Shown piece by piece: positions 45,602 through 55,558 of a stretch of DNA of 58,746 bases (the first letter of the stretch is position 1; each line of letters begins with the position of its first letter). The position numbers were made by a program, and so were the translations under genes. Under the pieces are notes generated by a model. It was not told the origin of the DNA. It did not search any database and was given only the letters and a program-made list of their open reading frames with translations. This DNA is from an uncultured Blautia sp. (GTDB lineage Bacteria; Bacillota; Clostridia; Lachnospirales; Lachnospiraceae): the NCBI RefSeq assembly GCF_934424005.1, contig NZ_CAKRXI010000019.1:1-58746 (forward strand), given 5' to 3'.

Positions 45602-45615
45602 TATGTTATAACATA
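45602..45615. promoter_or_regulatory. Candidate operator TATGTTATAACATA
   Basis: Perfect 14-bp palindrome; further half-sites TATGTTA (45621-45627) and TATAACAT (45571-45578) flank it, all at the 5' end of the winged-helix gene. A separate 8-bp inverted repeat, TTCTAAAC / GTTTAGAA, lies at 45649-45679. Confidence 0.55.
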
Positions 45616-45701
45616 TTTATTATGTTAAATAAAGTATTTTCAGTAATCTTCTAAACTTTCAATAAAAAAACGTTTAGAATTACATCAAAGGATGATAAGA
45701 C

Positions 45702-45737
45702 AAAAAAAATCCCCGGGGCTCTGCTTCTCCCCAGGGA
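45702..45737 (-). terminator. Terminator after the DUF711 gene
   Basis: Minus strand: TCCCTGGGG / CCCCGGGGA, 9-bp stem (one G-U) with a 10-base loop, then eight T. It closes the polA-coaE-MBL-ACT-DUF711 run. Confidence 0.9.
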
Positions 45738-45751
45738 AATACGTTTTAAAA

Positions 45752-47116
45752 TCAGTTCTTAAAGCTATGGATTGGTGCCGGAATACGTCCGCCACGTTCT
45801 ACAAATGCATTACAGGAGAACTGATTCACTGGCATGATCGGTGCATATCCCAGCAGTCCGCCAAACTCTACTGTCTCGCCTACTCCCTTACCAATTACAG
45901 GAATCAGTCTGACAGCTGTTGTCTTCTGATTGATCATACCGATTGCAGATTCATCTGCAATAATTCCTGCAATAGTAGATGCTTTTGTGTCACCCGGTAT
46001 AGCAATCATGTCAAGTCCTACAGAGCAGACACAAGTCATGGCTTCCAGTTTTTCCAGTGTCAGCGCACCAAGATTTACCGAATCAATCATTCCCTGGTCT
46101 TCACTGACCGGAATAAATGCACCGCTTAAACCTCCAACTGCCTGTGCCGCCATAACACCGCCTTTTTTAACCTGATCGTTCAAAAGCGCAAGTGCTGCTG
46201 TTGTTCCTGGTGCTCCTACTCTTTCAAGCCCGATTTCTTCAAGAATCTCTGCTACGCTGTCGCCAATTGCCGGCGTCGGTGCAAGAGAGAGATCAACGAT
46301 TCCAAACGGTACACCCAGACGTTTAGATGCTTCCTGTGCCACCAGCTGACCTACACGGGTAACTTTAAATGCAGTACGTTTAATCATTTCACATAAAGTC
46401 TGGAAATCAGCACCACGTACGGATTCCAAAGCTGTTTTTACAACTCCCGGGCCACTTACGCCTACATTAATGATGCAGTCAGCTTCTGTAACTCCATGGA
46501 AAGCACCAGCCATAAACGGGTTATCATCTGGCGCATTACAGAACACAACAAGTTTCGCACATCCAAGGGAATCCTGTTCTTTGGATGCCTCTGCAGTTTC
46601 CAGGACAATCTCACCCATCAGTTTCACCGCATCCATATTAATACCTGTCTTGGTAGAACCAACATTTACAGAGCTGCAGACACGTTCTGTTACTGCCAGA
46701 GCCTGTGGAATAGAACGAATCAAAAGTTCTTCTGCCGGAGTCATCCCCTTGCTAACAAGGGCTGAATAACCTCCAATAAAATTTACACCAATAGTCTTTG
46801 CTGCCTTATCCAAAGTCTTTGCAACAGAGACAAAATCTTCTGTAGAATGGCATGCAACTCCACCAACCAGTGCAATTGGTGTGACAGAAACTCGTTTATT
46901 TACAACCGGAATACCAAATTCTGCTGCAATCTTATCACCTGTAGCAACCAGATCTTTTGCTTTCGTTGTAATCTTATTGTAGATTTTTTCATTCATAGTA
47001 TCCAGGTCGCTGTCAATGCAGTCCAGAAGGCTGATTCCCATGGTAATGGTACGCACATCCAGATTTTCCTGCTCAATCATTTTGTTTGTCTCATTAACTT
47101 CAAAAATATTGATCAT
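45752..47116 (-). CDS. PFL-like family protein (DUF711, UPF0210)
   Basis: A soluble 454-residue protein of the DUF711 family, whose fold resembles pyruvate formate-lyase/anaerobic RNR barrels but lacks a C-terminal glycyl radical motif; function not established. Conserved stretches: [51 protein letters not shown] and [13 protein letters not shown]. The ACT protein directly upstream is its almost constant partner. Confidence 0.9.
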   Translation of the reverse strand: MINIFEVNETNKMIEQENLDVRTITMGISLLDCIDSDLDTMNEKIYNKITTKAKDLVATGDKIAAEFGIPVVNKRVSVTPIALVGGVACHSTEDFVSVAKTLDKAAKTIGVNFIGGYSALVSKGMTPAEELLIRSIPQALAVTERVCSSVNVGSTKTGINMDAVKLMGEIVLETAEASKEQDSLGCAKLVVFCNAPDDNPFMAGAFHGVTEADCIINVGVSGPGVVKTALESVRGADFQTLCEMIKRTAFKVTRVGQLVAQEASKRLGVPFGIVDLSLAPTPAIGDSVAEILEEIGLERVGAPGTTAALALLNDQVKKGGVMAAQAVGGLSGAFIPVSEDQGMIDSVNLGALTLEKLEAMTCVCSVGLDMIAIPGDTKASTIAGIIADESAIGMINQKTTAVRLIPVIGKGVGETVEFGGLLGYAPIMPVNQFSCNAFVERGGRIPAPIHSFKN

Positions 47117-47144
47117 GTCAACTCTCCTTTTCGGTAAGATACGA

Positions 47145-47417
47145 TTAAATACGATGCATTACATTAAAGATATCTTCGTGCTGACAGCGGATCACTACGC
47201 CGATCTTATCGCCGATTTCAGAAAGCTCTTTAGAGAGTGCTGCTGCATCTTTGTCAGATTTACTGGTATCTGCAACCATCATCATGTTAAAATACCCCTG
47301 TACGATAGTCTGGGAAATATCCAGAATGTTTACATTGTTGTCCGCAAGATATGTACATACTTTTGCAATGATTCCTACGGTGTCATTTCCTACTACTGTA
47401 ATGATTGTTTTTTTCAT
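47145..47417 (-). CDS. ACT-domain protein (UPF0237)
   Basis: A 90-residue protein that is one ACT domain: [37 protein letters not shown] domains usually bind amino acids; paired genes for this protein and DUF711 are conserved in many anaerobes, so it may be a regulatory subunit. AAAGGA precedes the ATG. Confidence 0.9.
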   Translation of the reverse strand: MKKTIITVVGNDTVGIIAKVCTYLADNNVNILDISQTIVQGYFNMMMVADTSKSDKDAAALSKELSEIGDKIGVVIRCQHEDIFNVMHRI

Positions 47418-47434
47418 GACTTTTTTCCTTTCTG

Positions 47435-48232
47435 TTATACGGTAACTACGTCCGAAACAAAGTCTCGTTTTGCTACCTGAATTCTGAAATCTTTTGATTT
47501 ATAAGGGTTGTCTCCCAGTGTTACCTCTGAACAAACGGTTTCATAAGCCAGTTCCTCATAATTATTTTCTCTGCTGAGATGACCGAGAAAGATTGCCTTC
47601 AGATTATCATGCAAAAGTCTGCACAACAGTCTTCCAGCATTTTCATTTGACAGATGGCCTCTGTCGCCTAAAATTCGCTGTTTCAGATAATACGGATATT
47701 TGCCTACCTGAAGCATCCGAATATCATGATTTGCCTCCAGAAGAAGTGCATCCAGCCCCTGCAGATTTTCGATAATATAGTCATTATATTTTCCAAGATC
47801 CGTCGCAATTCCTACAGAATGGCCCTCATGCTCCAGCCGATATCCAACTGGCTGAGCTGCATCATGCGGAATTGTGAACGGATTCACCCTCAGATCATTG
47901 ATCATAAATGGTTCATCTTCATGAATCTCATGAAAGATCCCATCAGGAATCTTACCAAGTGCATTGGTACGTACCATAGCATCTACAGTTCCACCAGTAG
48001 CATAGATTGGAATACCATATTTTCTTGAAATCACTCCAAGCCCTTTAATATGATCAGAATGCTCATGTGTGATCAGAATACCATCCAGATCACGCCCGGT
48101 AAGCTCCAGGCTGTTAAGCCCTGTTTCCATCTTTTTACCACTGATTCCTATATCTACCAGTACATGGGTATTGTCAGAACCTACATAAATACAGTTTCCG
48201 CTGCTGCCACTGGCAATACTGCAAAATCTCAT
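47435..48232 (-). CDS. YycJ-type MBL-fold hydrolase
   Basis: A 265-residue metallo-beta-lactamase fold protein with the metal motif THEHSDHIKG near residue 55, SSGNCIYVGSDNTHVLVDIG at the start and EANHDIRML and LGHLSRENN later. YycJ/WalJ-like proteins are linked to mismatch repair and cell-wall regulation; the nuclease role is from the family. Its ATG overlaps the coaE stop codon. Confidence 0.9.
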   Translation of the reverse strand: MRFCSIASGSSGNCIYVGSDNTHVLVDIGISGKKMETGLNSLELTGRDLDGILITHEHSDHIKGLGVISRKYGIPIYATGGTVDAMVRTNALGKIPDGIFHEIHEDEPFMINDLRVNPFTIPHDAAQPVGYRLEHEGHSVGIATDLGKYNDYIIENLQGLDALLLEANHDIRMLQVGKYPYYLKQRILGDRGHLSNENAGRLLCRLLHDNLKAIFLGHLSRENNYEELAYETVCSEVTLGDNPYKSKDFRIQVAKRDFVSDVVTV

Positions 48233-48819
48233 AATAATTTAATCCCCTCTTCTATCTGTCTCCAGGTTGTTTTCAGATTTCCATTATTCGTAATAACGTA
48301 ATCTGCGTGTTTCCTGAAAAATTCTTCTGAAGCCTGTCTGGCAATGATGCTCTCAGCTTTTTCTCTTGTGTATCCACGACTCTCCCTCAAACGTTGAATA
48401 CGAATTTCCGCGTCTGTATGAATGTACCAGACCGTATCGCAGAATTCCTCATAATGTTCTTCCAGAAGAAGTGCTGCTTCAACGATCAGTAATTTACATC
48501 CTGCCTGTTTTTGCTTCCTGATTTCTTCTAATATATATTCTTTGACAGCGGGGTGAATAATGTCATCAAGACTTTGACGCATTAACTCATTACCAAATAC
48601 TACATCAGAAACCTGCTTCCGGTCAATAGTTTTGTCATTTTTTATCACTTGTCTGCCAAATAATGCAATTACCTGTTCATAACAGAGGCCACCTGGCTCC
48701 ATAACCAGATGTCCAGCTTTATCTGCCTGAATCACATACGCATCATATTTCTGACTTAAGTAATCCAGAATCGTGCTTTTTCCGGCACCTACACCACCGG
48801 TAATTCCTATGATTTTCAT
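48229..48819 (-). CDS. coaE: Dephospho-CoA kinase
   Basis: Last step of coenzyme A synthesis. The 196-residue protein has the P-loop GGVGAGKST (residues 7-15), VIQADKAGH and DIIHPAVKEYI. It follows polA by 13 bp, a frequent pairing in Firmicutes. Confidence 0.96.
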   Translation of the reverse strand: MKIIGITGGVGAGKSTILDYLSQKYDAYVIQADKAGHLVMEPGGLCYEQVIALFGRQVIKNDKTIDRKQVSDVVFGNELMRQSLDDIIHPAVKEYILEEIRKQKQAGCKLLIVEAALLLEEHYEEFCDTVWYIHTDAEIRIQRLRESRGYTREKAESIIARQASEEFFRKHADYVITNNGNLKTTWRQIEEGIKLL

Positions 48820-48832
48820 TTACTCTGCCTCA

Positions 48833-51472
48833 TTATTTTGCTTCATACCAGCTGTTTCCCTCATGCATATCTACATCCAGCTCTACGGAAAGATGCGCAG
48901 CACCCTTCATTTCTTCTTCCAGAATGCGTGAAACAATTTCCAGTTCTTCTTTTTTTGTCTCGATCAGAAGTTCATCGTGTACCTGAAGAACCAGTCTGGA
49001 CTGCAATCCTTCCTGTTTCAGTCGCTGATAGACACGATTCATCGCGATTTTGATAATATCAGCCGCAGTGCCCTGAATCGGTGAATTCATGGCCACACGC
49101 TCTCCAAATGACCGCTGCATAAAATTGCCGGATTTCAGTTCCGGAATTGGTCTGCGGCGTCCCAGCATTGTAGAAACATACCCTTTTTCTTTTCCATCCG
49201 CTACAAGTCCATCAAGAAATCCTTTAATTTTTGGATACGTTTCAAAATAGTTTTCGATATATTCAGCAGCTTCTTTTCGCGTGATACTCAGATCCTGACT
49301 CAGTCCAAAAGAGCTGATGCCATAAACAATTCCGAAGTTAACTGCTTTGGCATTTCTTCGCTGCAGATCTGTAACCTCATCAATCGGTACATGAAATACC
49401 TGTGATGCAGTCAGTCTGTGGATATCTTCCGCCTCTCTGTATGCCTGAATCAGTTTTTCATCGCCTGACATATGTGCCAACACACGAAGTTCAATCTGTG
49501 AATAATCCGCATCCAGAAATACATACCCATCTTCCGGCACAAAAACTTTGCGGATCAGACGTCCAAGCTCCATACGCACCGGAATATTCTGCAGATTCGG
49601 TTCTGTGCTGCTGATTCGTCCGGTTGCTGTAATTGTCTGATTAAATGTAGAATGGATTCTGCCATCCGCTTCAATCACTGCGCTTAGACCATCTGCATAA
49701 GTAGATTTCAGCTTGGTAAGCTGTCTGTATTCCAGAATATCATTAACGATTGGCTGCTCTGGCGCAAGTTTTTCCAAAATATCAGCAGCTGTAGAATAGC
49801 CCGTCTTTGTTTTTCTTCCACCAGGAATACCCATTTTTTCAAAAAGAATCACGCCAAGTTGTTTGGGAGAATTGATATTAAACTCTTCTCCAGCCTGTTC
49901 GTAAATCAGCTTTTCAAGTTCTGCGATGCGAACTCTGAGTTTCTCTCCATAAGATTTAAGTTCCTCACCTTTGACACGAATCCCCCATTTTTCCATAGAA
50001 TTCAGTGTAAAGATTAATGGAAGTTCAATTTCTCTGTAAACATTCCACATTTTTGTTTCTTTTAAAGCATTTTCAATCGGTTCTCTGGTTGCATATGCCG
50101 TATAAGCCAAATGACATGCATAAGACATCAATCCTTCAGATGATTTTTCCCACGCTGTCTTTAGAGAATCTTTGCCAAGCAGATCTGTTCGCGTCGGAAG
50201 TAAGGCTCCATCAAGATATTCTCTTGCAATATCATCAAACGTATAAGAAGATTTTAATGGATTCAGAAGATATACTGCCACACCTGTATCAAATACATGG
50301 CCTGCATCCTCCAGTCCTACGTGCTTCAACATAGATTTTATATCTATGGAACAGAGAATTGTAGTGTCAGCAATTTCCTTCAATGCAGCGCAAATATAAT
50401 CACCGGTAAGCAATCCTTCAACCGGAACATAATAAATTTCTTCTTTGGTAAGGGCTATTCCAAGGCCATATACTCCTTCTTTATCAGAAAGCAATGCCAC
50501 ACCGATATAATTCTTCTCAGCAGCCTTCTTAAACAGTGCTTCTGCTCCTCCAAGATCACTGCAGGCAAAAAAATTCTGCTCAATCATATTTTCCGGAACA
50601 GCTGAGGTATCAAATCTTCCAAGAAGATTCTTAAATTCAAGCTGTTTACAGAGCTGATACGCTTCCGGAGTATAAAGATTCCCAAGTCTTGCCTCTTCAT
50701 ATACATATTCCAGTGGACTTCCTGTATTGATCGTAGCAAGTGCCTTGCTGAGTTCTGCAAGATCATAATGCTCTCTCAACGATTCCCGGGCTTTATTGGG
50801 TTTTATTTCTTCCAGATGTGCATAGGCATTTTCAATCGTTCCAAATGCAACGATCATTTTTGTCGCCGTCTTTTCACCAACACCTGGAATTCCCGGAATA
50901 TTATCTGCCGAATCTCCCATCAGGGCCTTTAATTCTATAATCTGTGGCGGTGTTACCTGATATTTTTCAAGTACTTCTGCTGCATGAAAATTTTCGATAG
51001 TCGTCTTTCCTCTCGAGGTTTTTGGCAGACGAATCATAACTTTTTCTGTTGCCAGCTGAAGAAGATCTCGATCGCCCGACAGGATTGTAACATCCATTCC
51101 TTCTTTTTCGCTTCTGACGGCCAGAGTTCCTAAAAGATCATCTGCCTCATATCCTGCTTTTGAAACAATTTTTACTCCCATTGCCGTAAGCATTTCCTTC
51201 ATCAACGGAACCTGCTCTCTAAGTTCCTCCGGCATTGGTTTACGTGTTCCTTTATATGCTTCATACATTTTATGACGGAATGTAGGCTCATGAAGATCAA
51301 AAGCGACTGTCAGATACTGCGGTTTTTCCTCCTCCAGGATACGAAAAAGGATATTTAAAAAGCCATAAACCGCACCCGTATGTTTTCCCTCTGCATTCGT
51401 CAGATCCGGAAGTCCATAAAAAGCGCGGTTCAGAATACTGTGTCCGTCTATCAATAATATCTTTTCACTCAA
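48833..51472 (-). CDS. polA: DNA polymerase I
   Basis: Repair and Okazaki-fragment polymerase. With a TTG start at 51472, AGGAGG eight bases upstream, it has 879 residues and begins SEKILLIDGHSILNRAFYG; ATG 51493 has no ribosome site. The 5' nuclease domain (YEADDLLGT) is complete. The central 3'-5' exonuclease fold is present, but the DxE metal motif reads VALLSDKEG, so proofreading is probably lost, as in Bacillus. The polymerase has DADYSQIELR, RRNAKAVNFGIVYG and VLQVHDELLIE. Confidence 0.96.
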   Translation of the reverse strand: MSEKILLIDGHSILNRAFYGLPDLTNAEGKHTGAVYGFLNILFRILEEEKPQYLTVAFDLHEPTFRHKMYEAYKGTRKPMPEELREQVPLMKEMLTAMGVKIVSKAGYEADDLLGTLAVRSEKEGMDVTILSGDRDLLQLATEKVMIRLPKTSRGKTTIENFHAAEVLEKYQVTPPQIIELKALMGDSADNIPGIPGVGEKTATKMIVAFGTIENAYAHLEEIKPNKARESLREHYDLAELSKALATINTGSPLEYVYEEARLGNLYTPEAYQLCKQLEFKNLLGRFDTSAVPENMIEQNFFACSDLGGAEALFKKAAEKNYIGVALLSDKEGVYGLGIALTKEEIYYVPVEGLLTGDYICAALKEIADTTILCSIDIKSMLKHVGLEDAGHVFDTGVAVYLLNPLKSSYTFDDIAREYLDGALLPTRTDLLGKDSLKTAWEKSSEGLMSYACHLAYTAYATREPIENALKETKMWNVYREIELPLIFTLNSMEKWGIRVKGEELKSYGEKLRVRIAELEKLIYEQAGEEFNINSPKQLGVILFEKMGIPGGRKTKTGYSTAADILEKLAPEQPIVNDILEYRQLTKLKSTYADGLSAVIEADGRIHSTFNQTITATGRISSTEPNLQNIPVRMELGRLIRKVFVPEDGYVFLDADYSQIELRVLAHMSGDEKLIQAYREAEDIHRLTASQVFHVPIDEVTDLQRRNAKAVNFGIVYGISSFGLSQDLSITRKEAAEYIENYFETYPKIKGFLDGLVADGKEKGYVSTMLGRRRPIPELKSGNFMQRSFGERVAMNSPIQGTAADIIKIAMNRVYQRLKQEGLQSRLVLQVHDELLIETKKEELEIVSRILEEEMKGAAHLSVELDVDMHEGNSWYEAK

Positions 51473-51494
51473 AATAATATCCTCCTGTATCATG

Positions 51495-51851
51495 TTATAA
51501 AAAGTGCGTTACTTCCATTACAAAAAATACAACAAATGATGCAGCCGCAATCACTATTGCCATAAAAAAAATCACAGACAGAAAATGCAGCCATCTTTTC
51601 TGGCGGATATGTCTGCGCGATCGACGGATATCCTGTTCCAGAAGTTCCCGAAAATCAAGAACCGTACCATCTTCCTTCTCATCCAGCTGCTGAATTGCCT
51701 CATGAACGATAAAATATGTCTCCAATTCATCATAACAGGAAGAACAATGCTCTATATGATCCAGAAATTCTTCCAGTTCGTCTGTGGACAATGTATGATT
51801 GATATATCTGGCAACCAGTGTTTCTGCCTGTCTGCAGTCAATACCTGACAA
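51495..51851 (-). CDS. Anti-sigma-like zinc-finger membrane protein
   Basis: A 118-residue protein with an N-terminal zinc-binding anti-sigma motif Hx3Cx2C (H32, C36, C39 in HIEHCSSCYDEL) and one C-terminal transmembrane helix (FLSVIFFMAIVIAAASFVVFF). It fits the zf-HC2 family, which binds ECF sigma factors, but no sigma gene is adjacent. The start is probably TTG 51851 (GGAGG seven bases upstream); ATG 51878 would read through that ribosome site. It is 22 bp before polA and in the same direction. Confidence 0.8.
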   Translation of the reverse strand: MSGIDCRQAETLVARYINHTLSTDELEEFLDHIEHCSSCYDELETYFIVHEAIQQLDEKEDGTVLDFRELLEQDIRRSRRHIRQKRWLHFLSVIFFMAIVIAAASFVVFFVMEVTHFL

Positions 51852-51890
51852 CGTTCTTCCTCCTTCTTTCAGTATCATATTATTAAAAAG

Positions 51891-51896
51891 ATTATA
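51891..51896 (-). promoter_or_regulatory. Candidate -10 upstream of the anti-sigma/polA run
   Basis: TATAAT on the minus strand, 40 bases before the TTG start; the -35 is poor (TTATAC at 16 bp). It follows the ftsH terminator, so a new start is needed here. Confidence 0.45.
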
Positions 51897-51919
51897 ATTT
51901 CACTGTTTTGTAGTATAAC

Positions 51920-51956
51920 ACAAAAAGAGACGTTTCACAATGAGAAACGTCTCTTT
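51920..51956 (-). terminator. Terminator after ftsH
   Basis: Perfect 13-bp stem AAAGAGACGTTTC / GAAACGTCTCTTT with a 7-base loop, then T-rich sequence on the minus strand. Confidence 0.88.
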
Positions 51957-51993
51957 CGCACTGCTGCTATTCACAATAGTTTACATAACAATA

Positions 51994-53886
51994 TTATATC
52001 TCTTCTGTTTCCTCTCCGGAAGTTTTCAGAGTACCTTCTACCACTGGTGCAGGAGTTTCGAGGATCTTCATAAATTCTTCTCCGGTAATCGTCTCATGCT
52101 CGTACAGATACTGTGCAAGTTCATGAAGTTTTCCAATATTATCCTGAAGAATCTTCAGAGCTTTTTCATGCTGTTTACGAACAAGTTCCACAACTTTTTT
52201 ATCCAGCATTGTCTGTGTTTCAAAAGAGCATGTCAGGCTGGAATCACCACCCAGATATTGATTGCTGACACTTTCCATCGCAACCATATCAAAATCATCA
52301 CTCATACCATAACGCGAGATCATGGCTCTGGCAATCTTTGTTGCCTGCTCAATGTCATTGGAAGCACCTGTTGTGATCGAATGAAAAATCAGTTCCTCTG
52401 CAGCTCGTCCGCCCGTAAATGTTGCTATCTTATTTTCCAGCTCTTCTTTACTCATCAGATAGTGTTCTCCATCATCTACCTGCATCGTATATCCAAGAGC
52501 ACCGGAAGTACGTGGAATAATCGTAATTTTGTGTACCGGCGCAGATTCTGTCTGTTTAGCTGCTACCAAAGCATGTCCTATTTCATGATAAGATACGATC
52601 AGTTTTTCTTTATTAGAAAGAACACGGTTTTTCTTTTGATATCCGGCAATTACAACTTCAATACTTTCTTCAAAATCTGCCTGTGTGGCAAATTTACGTC
52701 CATCACGTACTGCACGAAGCGCTGCTTCATTGACAATATTGGCAAGTTCGGCTCCGGAAGCACCGGCCGCAGCCTTCGCTATATCGTCAAAACGAACGGT
52801 ATCTGCAATCTTGATTTTCTTTGCATGTACCTTCAGAATCTCCTCACGGCCCTGAAGATCCGGAAGTTCTACCGGGATTCTTCTGTCAAAACGTCCCGGA
52901 CGAAGAAGTGCCGGGTCAAGAGAATCCGGACGGTTTGTTGCTGCAAGAATTACCACGCCCTTAGATCCATCAAAGCCATCCATTTCTGTAAGCAGCTGAT
53001 TCAAAGTCTGTTCACGTTCATCATTACCGCCTGTAAATCCAGCTCCATCACGTTTCTTACCTATTGTATCAATCTCATCAATAAATACAATACATGGTGC
53101 TTTTTCATTTGCCTGTTTAAAAAGATCACGTACTTTGGCCGCGCCCATACCAACAAACATTTCTACAAACTCAGATCCCGAAATAGAGAAAAACGGAACT
53201 TCAGCTTCACCCGCAACTGCCTTGGCAAGAAGAGTCTTACCTGTTCCAGGAGGACCCACAAGCAGTGCTCCCTTTGGCATAGATGCCCCGATTTCTGTAT
53301 ACTTCTGCGGATTATGCAAATAATCAACGATCTCCGTCAGAAGATCTTTTGCCTCATCTTCACCTGCAACATCAGAAAATTTAATTCCTGTAGAAGATTT
53401 CACGTATACCTTGGCATTACTTTTGCCAAAAGACATTGCACCACCAGGGCCGCCTCCCATAGATGACATCATCTTCTTACTCAGCCAGCGACCAATAAAA
53501 ATAAAGATCACAATTGGGACTACATAGCTAAAAAGCAGTGTCATCAGAATAGAAGGACTTTCCGGAAGAACTTCATCCATTGTTACTCCTGCATCTAACA
53601 GACGATTTACCAGATCGGAGTCATCCATCTTGACAGTTTTACACAGAACCGTATTCCCGGAATTACTGTCTTTCATCTCATAATATATATAATTTTCTTC
53701 TACTGTAGCCTTTGTTACATTCCCATCTTCAACATTTTCAATAAACGTAGAATAGTCCGTCTTCTGCACGCTTCGTTCCTGTACAGCCGGAACAACCAGC
53801 ATATTCAGAAGAACAATGATAACACCTGCAATGATGTAATATACATACATAGGTATTTTCTCTGGTTTTTTGTTCCCAAACTTCAT
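51994..53886 (-). CDS. ftsH: ATP-dependent zinc metalloprotease FtsH
   Basis: Membrane AAA protease of 630 residues that removes damaged membrane proteins and short-lived regulators. Two membrane segments (about 13-33 and 108-127), AAA module with [18 protein letters not shown] and [11 protein letters not shown], the SRH ([13 protein letters not shown]) and the zinc motif HEIGH. AGGACAAAAG-type ribosome site upstream (GGAGG 13 bases before ATG). Monocistronic, ended by a strong hairpin. Confidence 0.97.
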   Translation of the reverse strand: MKFGNKKPEKIPMYVYYIIAGVIIVLLNMLVVPAVQERSVQKTDYSTFIENVEDGNVTKATVEENYIYYEMKDSNSGNTVLCKTVKMDDSDLVNRLLDAGVTMDEVLPESPSILMTLLFSYVVPIVIFIFIGRWLSKKMMSSMGGGPGGAMSFGKSNAKVYVKSSTGIKFSDVAGEDEAKDLLTEIVDYLHNPQKYTEIGASMPKGALLVGPPGTGKTLLAKAVAGEAEVPFFSISGSEFVEMFVGMGAAKVRDLFKQANEKAPCIVFIDEIDTIGKKRDGAGFTGGNDEREQTLNQLLTEMDGFDGSKGVVILAATNRPDSLDPALLRPGRFDRRIPVELPDLQGREEILKVHAKKIKIADTVRFDDIAKAAAGASGAELANIVNEAALRAVRDGRKFATQADFEESIEVVIAGYQKKNRVLSNKEKLIVSYHEIGHALVAAKQTESAPVHKITIIPRTSGALGYTMQVDDGEHYLMSKEELENKIATFTGGRAAEELIFHSITTGASNDIEQATKIARAMISRYGMSDDFDMVAMESVSNQYLGGDSSLTCSFETQTMLDKKVVELVRKQHEKALKILQDNIGKLHELAQYLYEHETITGEEFMKILETPAPVVEGTLKTSGEETEEI

Positions 53887-53963
53887 TTATCTTTTGTCCT
53901 CCAAATCTTCGAAAGTCCCGGTATTTAGTATCTCCGGATTCTTCGAAATCATTTACGACATGT

Positions 53964-53992
53964 ACCATACCATTTTTCTAACAGTTATTCAA
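53964..53992 (-). promoter_or_regulatory. Candidate promoter of ftsH
   Basis: Minus strand: TTGAAT (53987-53992), 17 bp, TATGGT (53964-53969). Confidence 0.55.
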
Positions 53993-54049
53993 TGTTCATT
54001 CTATGAATTTTTATAAACTTTTCATAAAGAATCTACAATGTTGATAATT

Positions 54050-54076
54050 AAAAAAGCTCTCTGATAATCAGAGAGC
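54050..54076 (-). terminator. Terminator of the tRNA-Leu gene
   Basis: Minus strand: GCTCTCTGA / TCAGAGAGC with a 3-base loop and T6, 11 bases after the tRNA 3' end. Confidence 0.9.
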
Positions 54077-54086
54077 CTGAGTTAAA

Positions 54087-54166
54087 TGCCGCTGGCCGGA
54101 CTCGAACCGGCACGGTTTCCCGCTTGATTTTGAGTCAAGTGCGTCTGCCAATTCCGCCACAGCGGC
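54087..54166 (-). tRNA. tRNA-Leu (CAA)
   Basis: On the minus strand a full cloverleaf: acceptor GCCGCTG / CAGCGGC, anticodon stem CTTGA / TCAAG with loop CTCAAAA (anticodon CAA, reads UUG), an 11-base variable arm (CGGGAAACCGT) and T arm GCCGGTTCGAGTCCGGC. CCA is not encoded; the discriminator is A. It has its own promoter and terminator. Confidence 0.95.
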
Positions 54167-54182
54167 AAATGAACCGAAAATT

Positions 54183-54211
54183 ATAATATCATAATTCTCA
54201 GTCCATTGCAA
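54183..54211 (-). promoter_or_regulatory. Promoter of tRNA-Leu
   Basis: Minus strand: TTGCAA (54206-54211), 17 bp, TATTAT (54183-54188), 17 bases before the mature 5' end. Confidence 0.7.
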
Positions 54212-54238
54212 GCATTTTAGATACAAATACAAATATTT

Positions 54239-55531
54239 TTATTTGTAAAGTCTGTCTTCGTCTTCAAGTATTTTTTCATAAATCGGGAAACAGTCAAATG
54301 TCGCAAAATAATCTTTTGGAGTTTCCGCACGACGGATCATATCAAAAGTTCCATCTTCATGAAGAAGAATTTCTGCAGATTTCAGTTTGCCATTGTAGTT
54401 ATATCCCATGGCAAATCCATGTGCTCCTGTATCATGGATAACAAGAAGATCTCCCCTATCAATCTTTGGAAGATAACGGTCAATCGCAAATTTATCGTTA
54501 TTCTCACAAAGAGAACCTGTAACATCATAAAGATGGTCACATGCCTGATCTTCCTTACCCATAACTGTAATATGATGATAAGCTCCATACATTGCCGGGC
54601 GCATAAGGTTTACCGCACATGCATCTACACCGATATATTCTTTATGTGTATGTTTCTCATGAATTGCTTTTGTAACAAGGCATCCATAAGGTCCCATCAT
54701 AAAACGCCCAAGTTCTGTATAAATAGCAACATCTCCCATTCCCGCCGGAACCAGAACCTCTTCGTATACTTTACGAACGCCCTCGCCAATTACACGAATG
54801 TCATTCGGTGTCTGATCCGGTCTGTATGGAATACCGATTCCACCGGAAAGATTAATAAATCCGACATGTGCTCCTGTTTCTTTCTGAAGCTTTACCGCAA
54901 GTTCAAACATGACTTTGGCAAGCATCGGATAATATTCATTCGTTACTGTATTGCTGGCAAGAAATGCATGAATACCGAAATTCTCTGCTCCTTTGGCTTT
55001 CAGAGTGCGAAATGCTTCAAAAATCTGCTCCGTTGTCATTCCATATTTAGCATCTCCAGGATTATCCATAATATCATTGCTGATTTTAAAGACTCCGCCT
55101 GGATTATAACGGCAGCTGATAGTCTTTGGAATATATCCGACCGCTTTTTCCACTGCTTTAATATGGGTAATATCATCCAGATTGATAATGCCACCAATTT
55201 CATTTGCATAACGAAATTCTGCTTCTGGTGTATCATTAGAAGAAAACATGATATCACCTTTTTTGCAGCCGATTGCCTTGGACAGCATCAGTTCTGTCAT
55301 AGAAGAGCAGTCACATCCACAGCCATATTCCTGAAGAATCTGAATCAGATACGGATTCGGAGTTGCTTTTACTGCAAAAAATTCTTTAAATCCTTTATTC
55401 CATGCAAAAGCTTCTTTCAATGCTTTTGCATTTTCGCGAATTCCTTTTTCGTCATAAAGATGAAAAGGTGTCGGATATTTTTCAGTGATTTCCTGAAGCT
55501 TTTCCAAAGTTACGAACGGCTTTTTTTTCAT
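54239..55531 (-). CDS. lysA: Diaminopimelate decarboxylase-type PLP enzyme
   Basis: Fold-type III PLP decarboxylase of 430 residues, best read as LysA, which makes lysine from meso-diaminopimelate. The PLP lysine is Lys55 in FFAVKATPNPYL; further marks are GFINLSGGIGIPYRP (phosphate loop), YTELGRFMMGPYG and VTGSLCENNDKFA, with YNYNG near the end. The sequence departs from Bacillus LysA, so another amino acid substrate is not excluded. No lysine riboswitch is seen upstream; it follows the rhomboid-like gene by 27 bp. AGGAG sets the start. Confidence 0.88.
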   Translation of the reverse strand: MKKKPFVTLEKLQEITEKYPTPFHLYDEKGIRENAKALKEAFAWNKGFKEFFAVKATPNPYLIQILQEYGCGCDCSSMTELMLSKAIGCKKGDIMFSSNDTPEAEFRYANEIGGIINLDDITHIKAVEKAVGYIPKTISCRYNPGGVFKISNDIMDNPGDAKYGMTTEQIFEAFRTLKAKGAENFGIHAFLASNTVTNEYYPMLAKVMFELAVKLQKETGAHVGFINLSGGIGIPYRPDQTPNDIRVIGEGVRKVYEEVLVPAGMGDVAIYTELGRFMMGPYGCLVTKAIHEKHTHKEYIGVDACAVNLMRPAMYGAYHHITVMGKEDQACDHLYDVTGSLCENNDKFAIDRYLPKIDRGDLLVIHDTGAHGFAMGYNYNGKLKSAEILLHEDGTFDMIRRAETPKDYFATFDCFPIYEKILEDEDRLYK

Positions 55532-55558
55532 AATTTTATCTCCTCGTTATATTGTGCA

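Noticed and set aside
51940..53466. Plus-strand open frame of 508 codons over ftsH
   Set aside because: Antisense to ftsH, Cys/Phe/Ile-rich translation with no domain and no ribosome site; a shadow frame.
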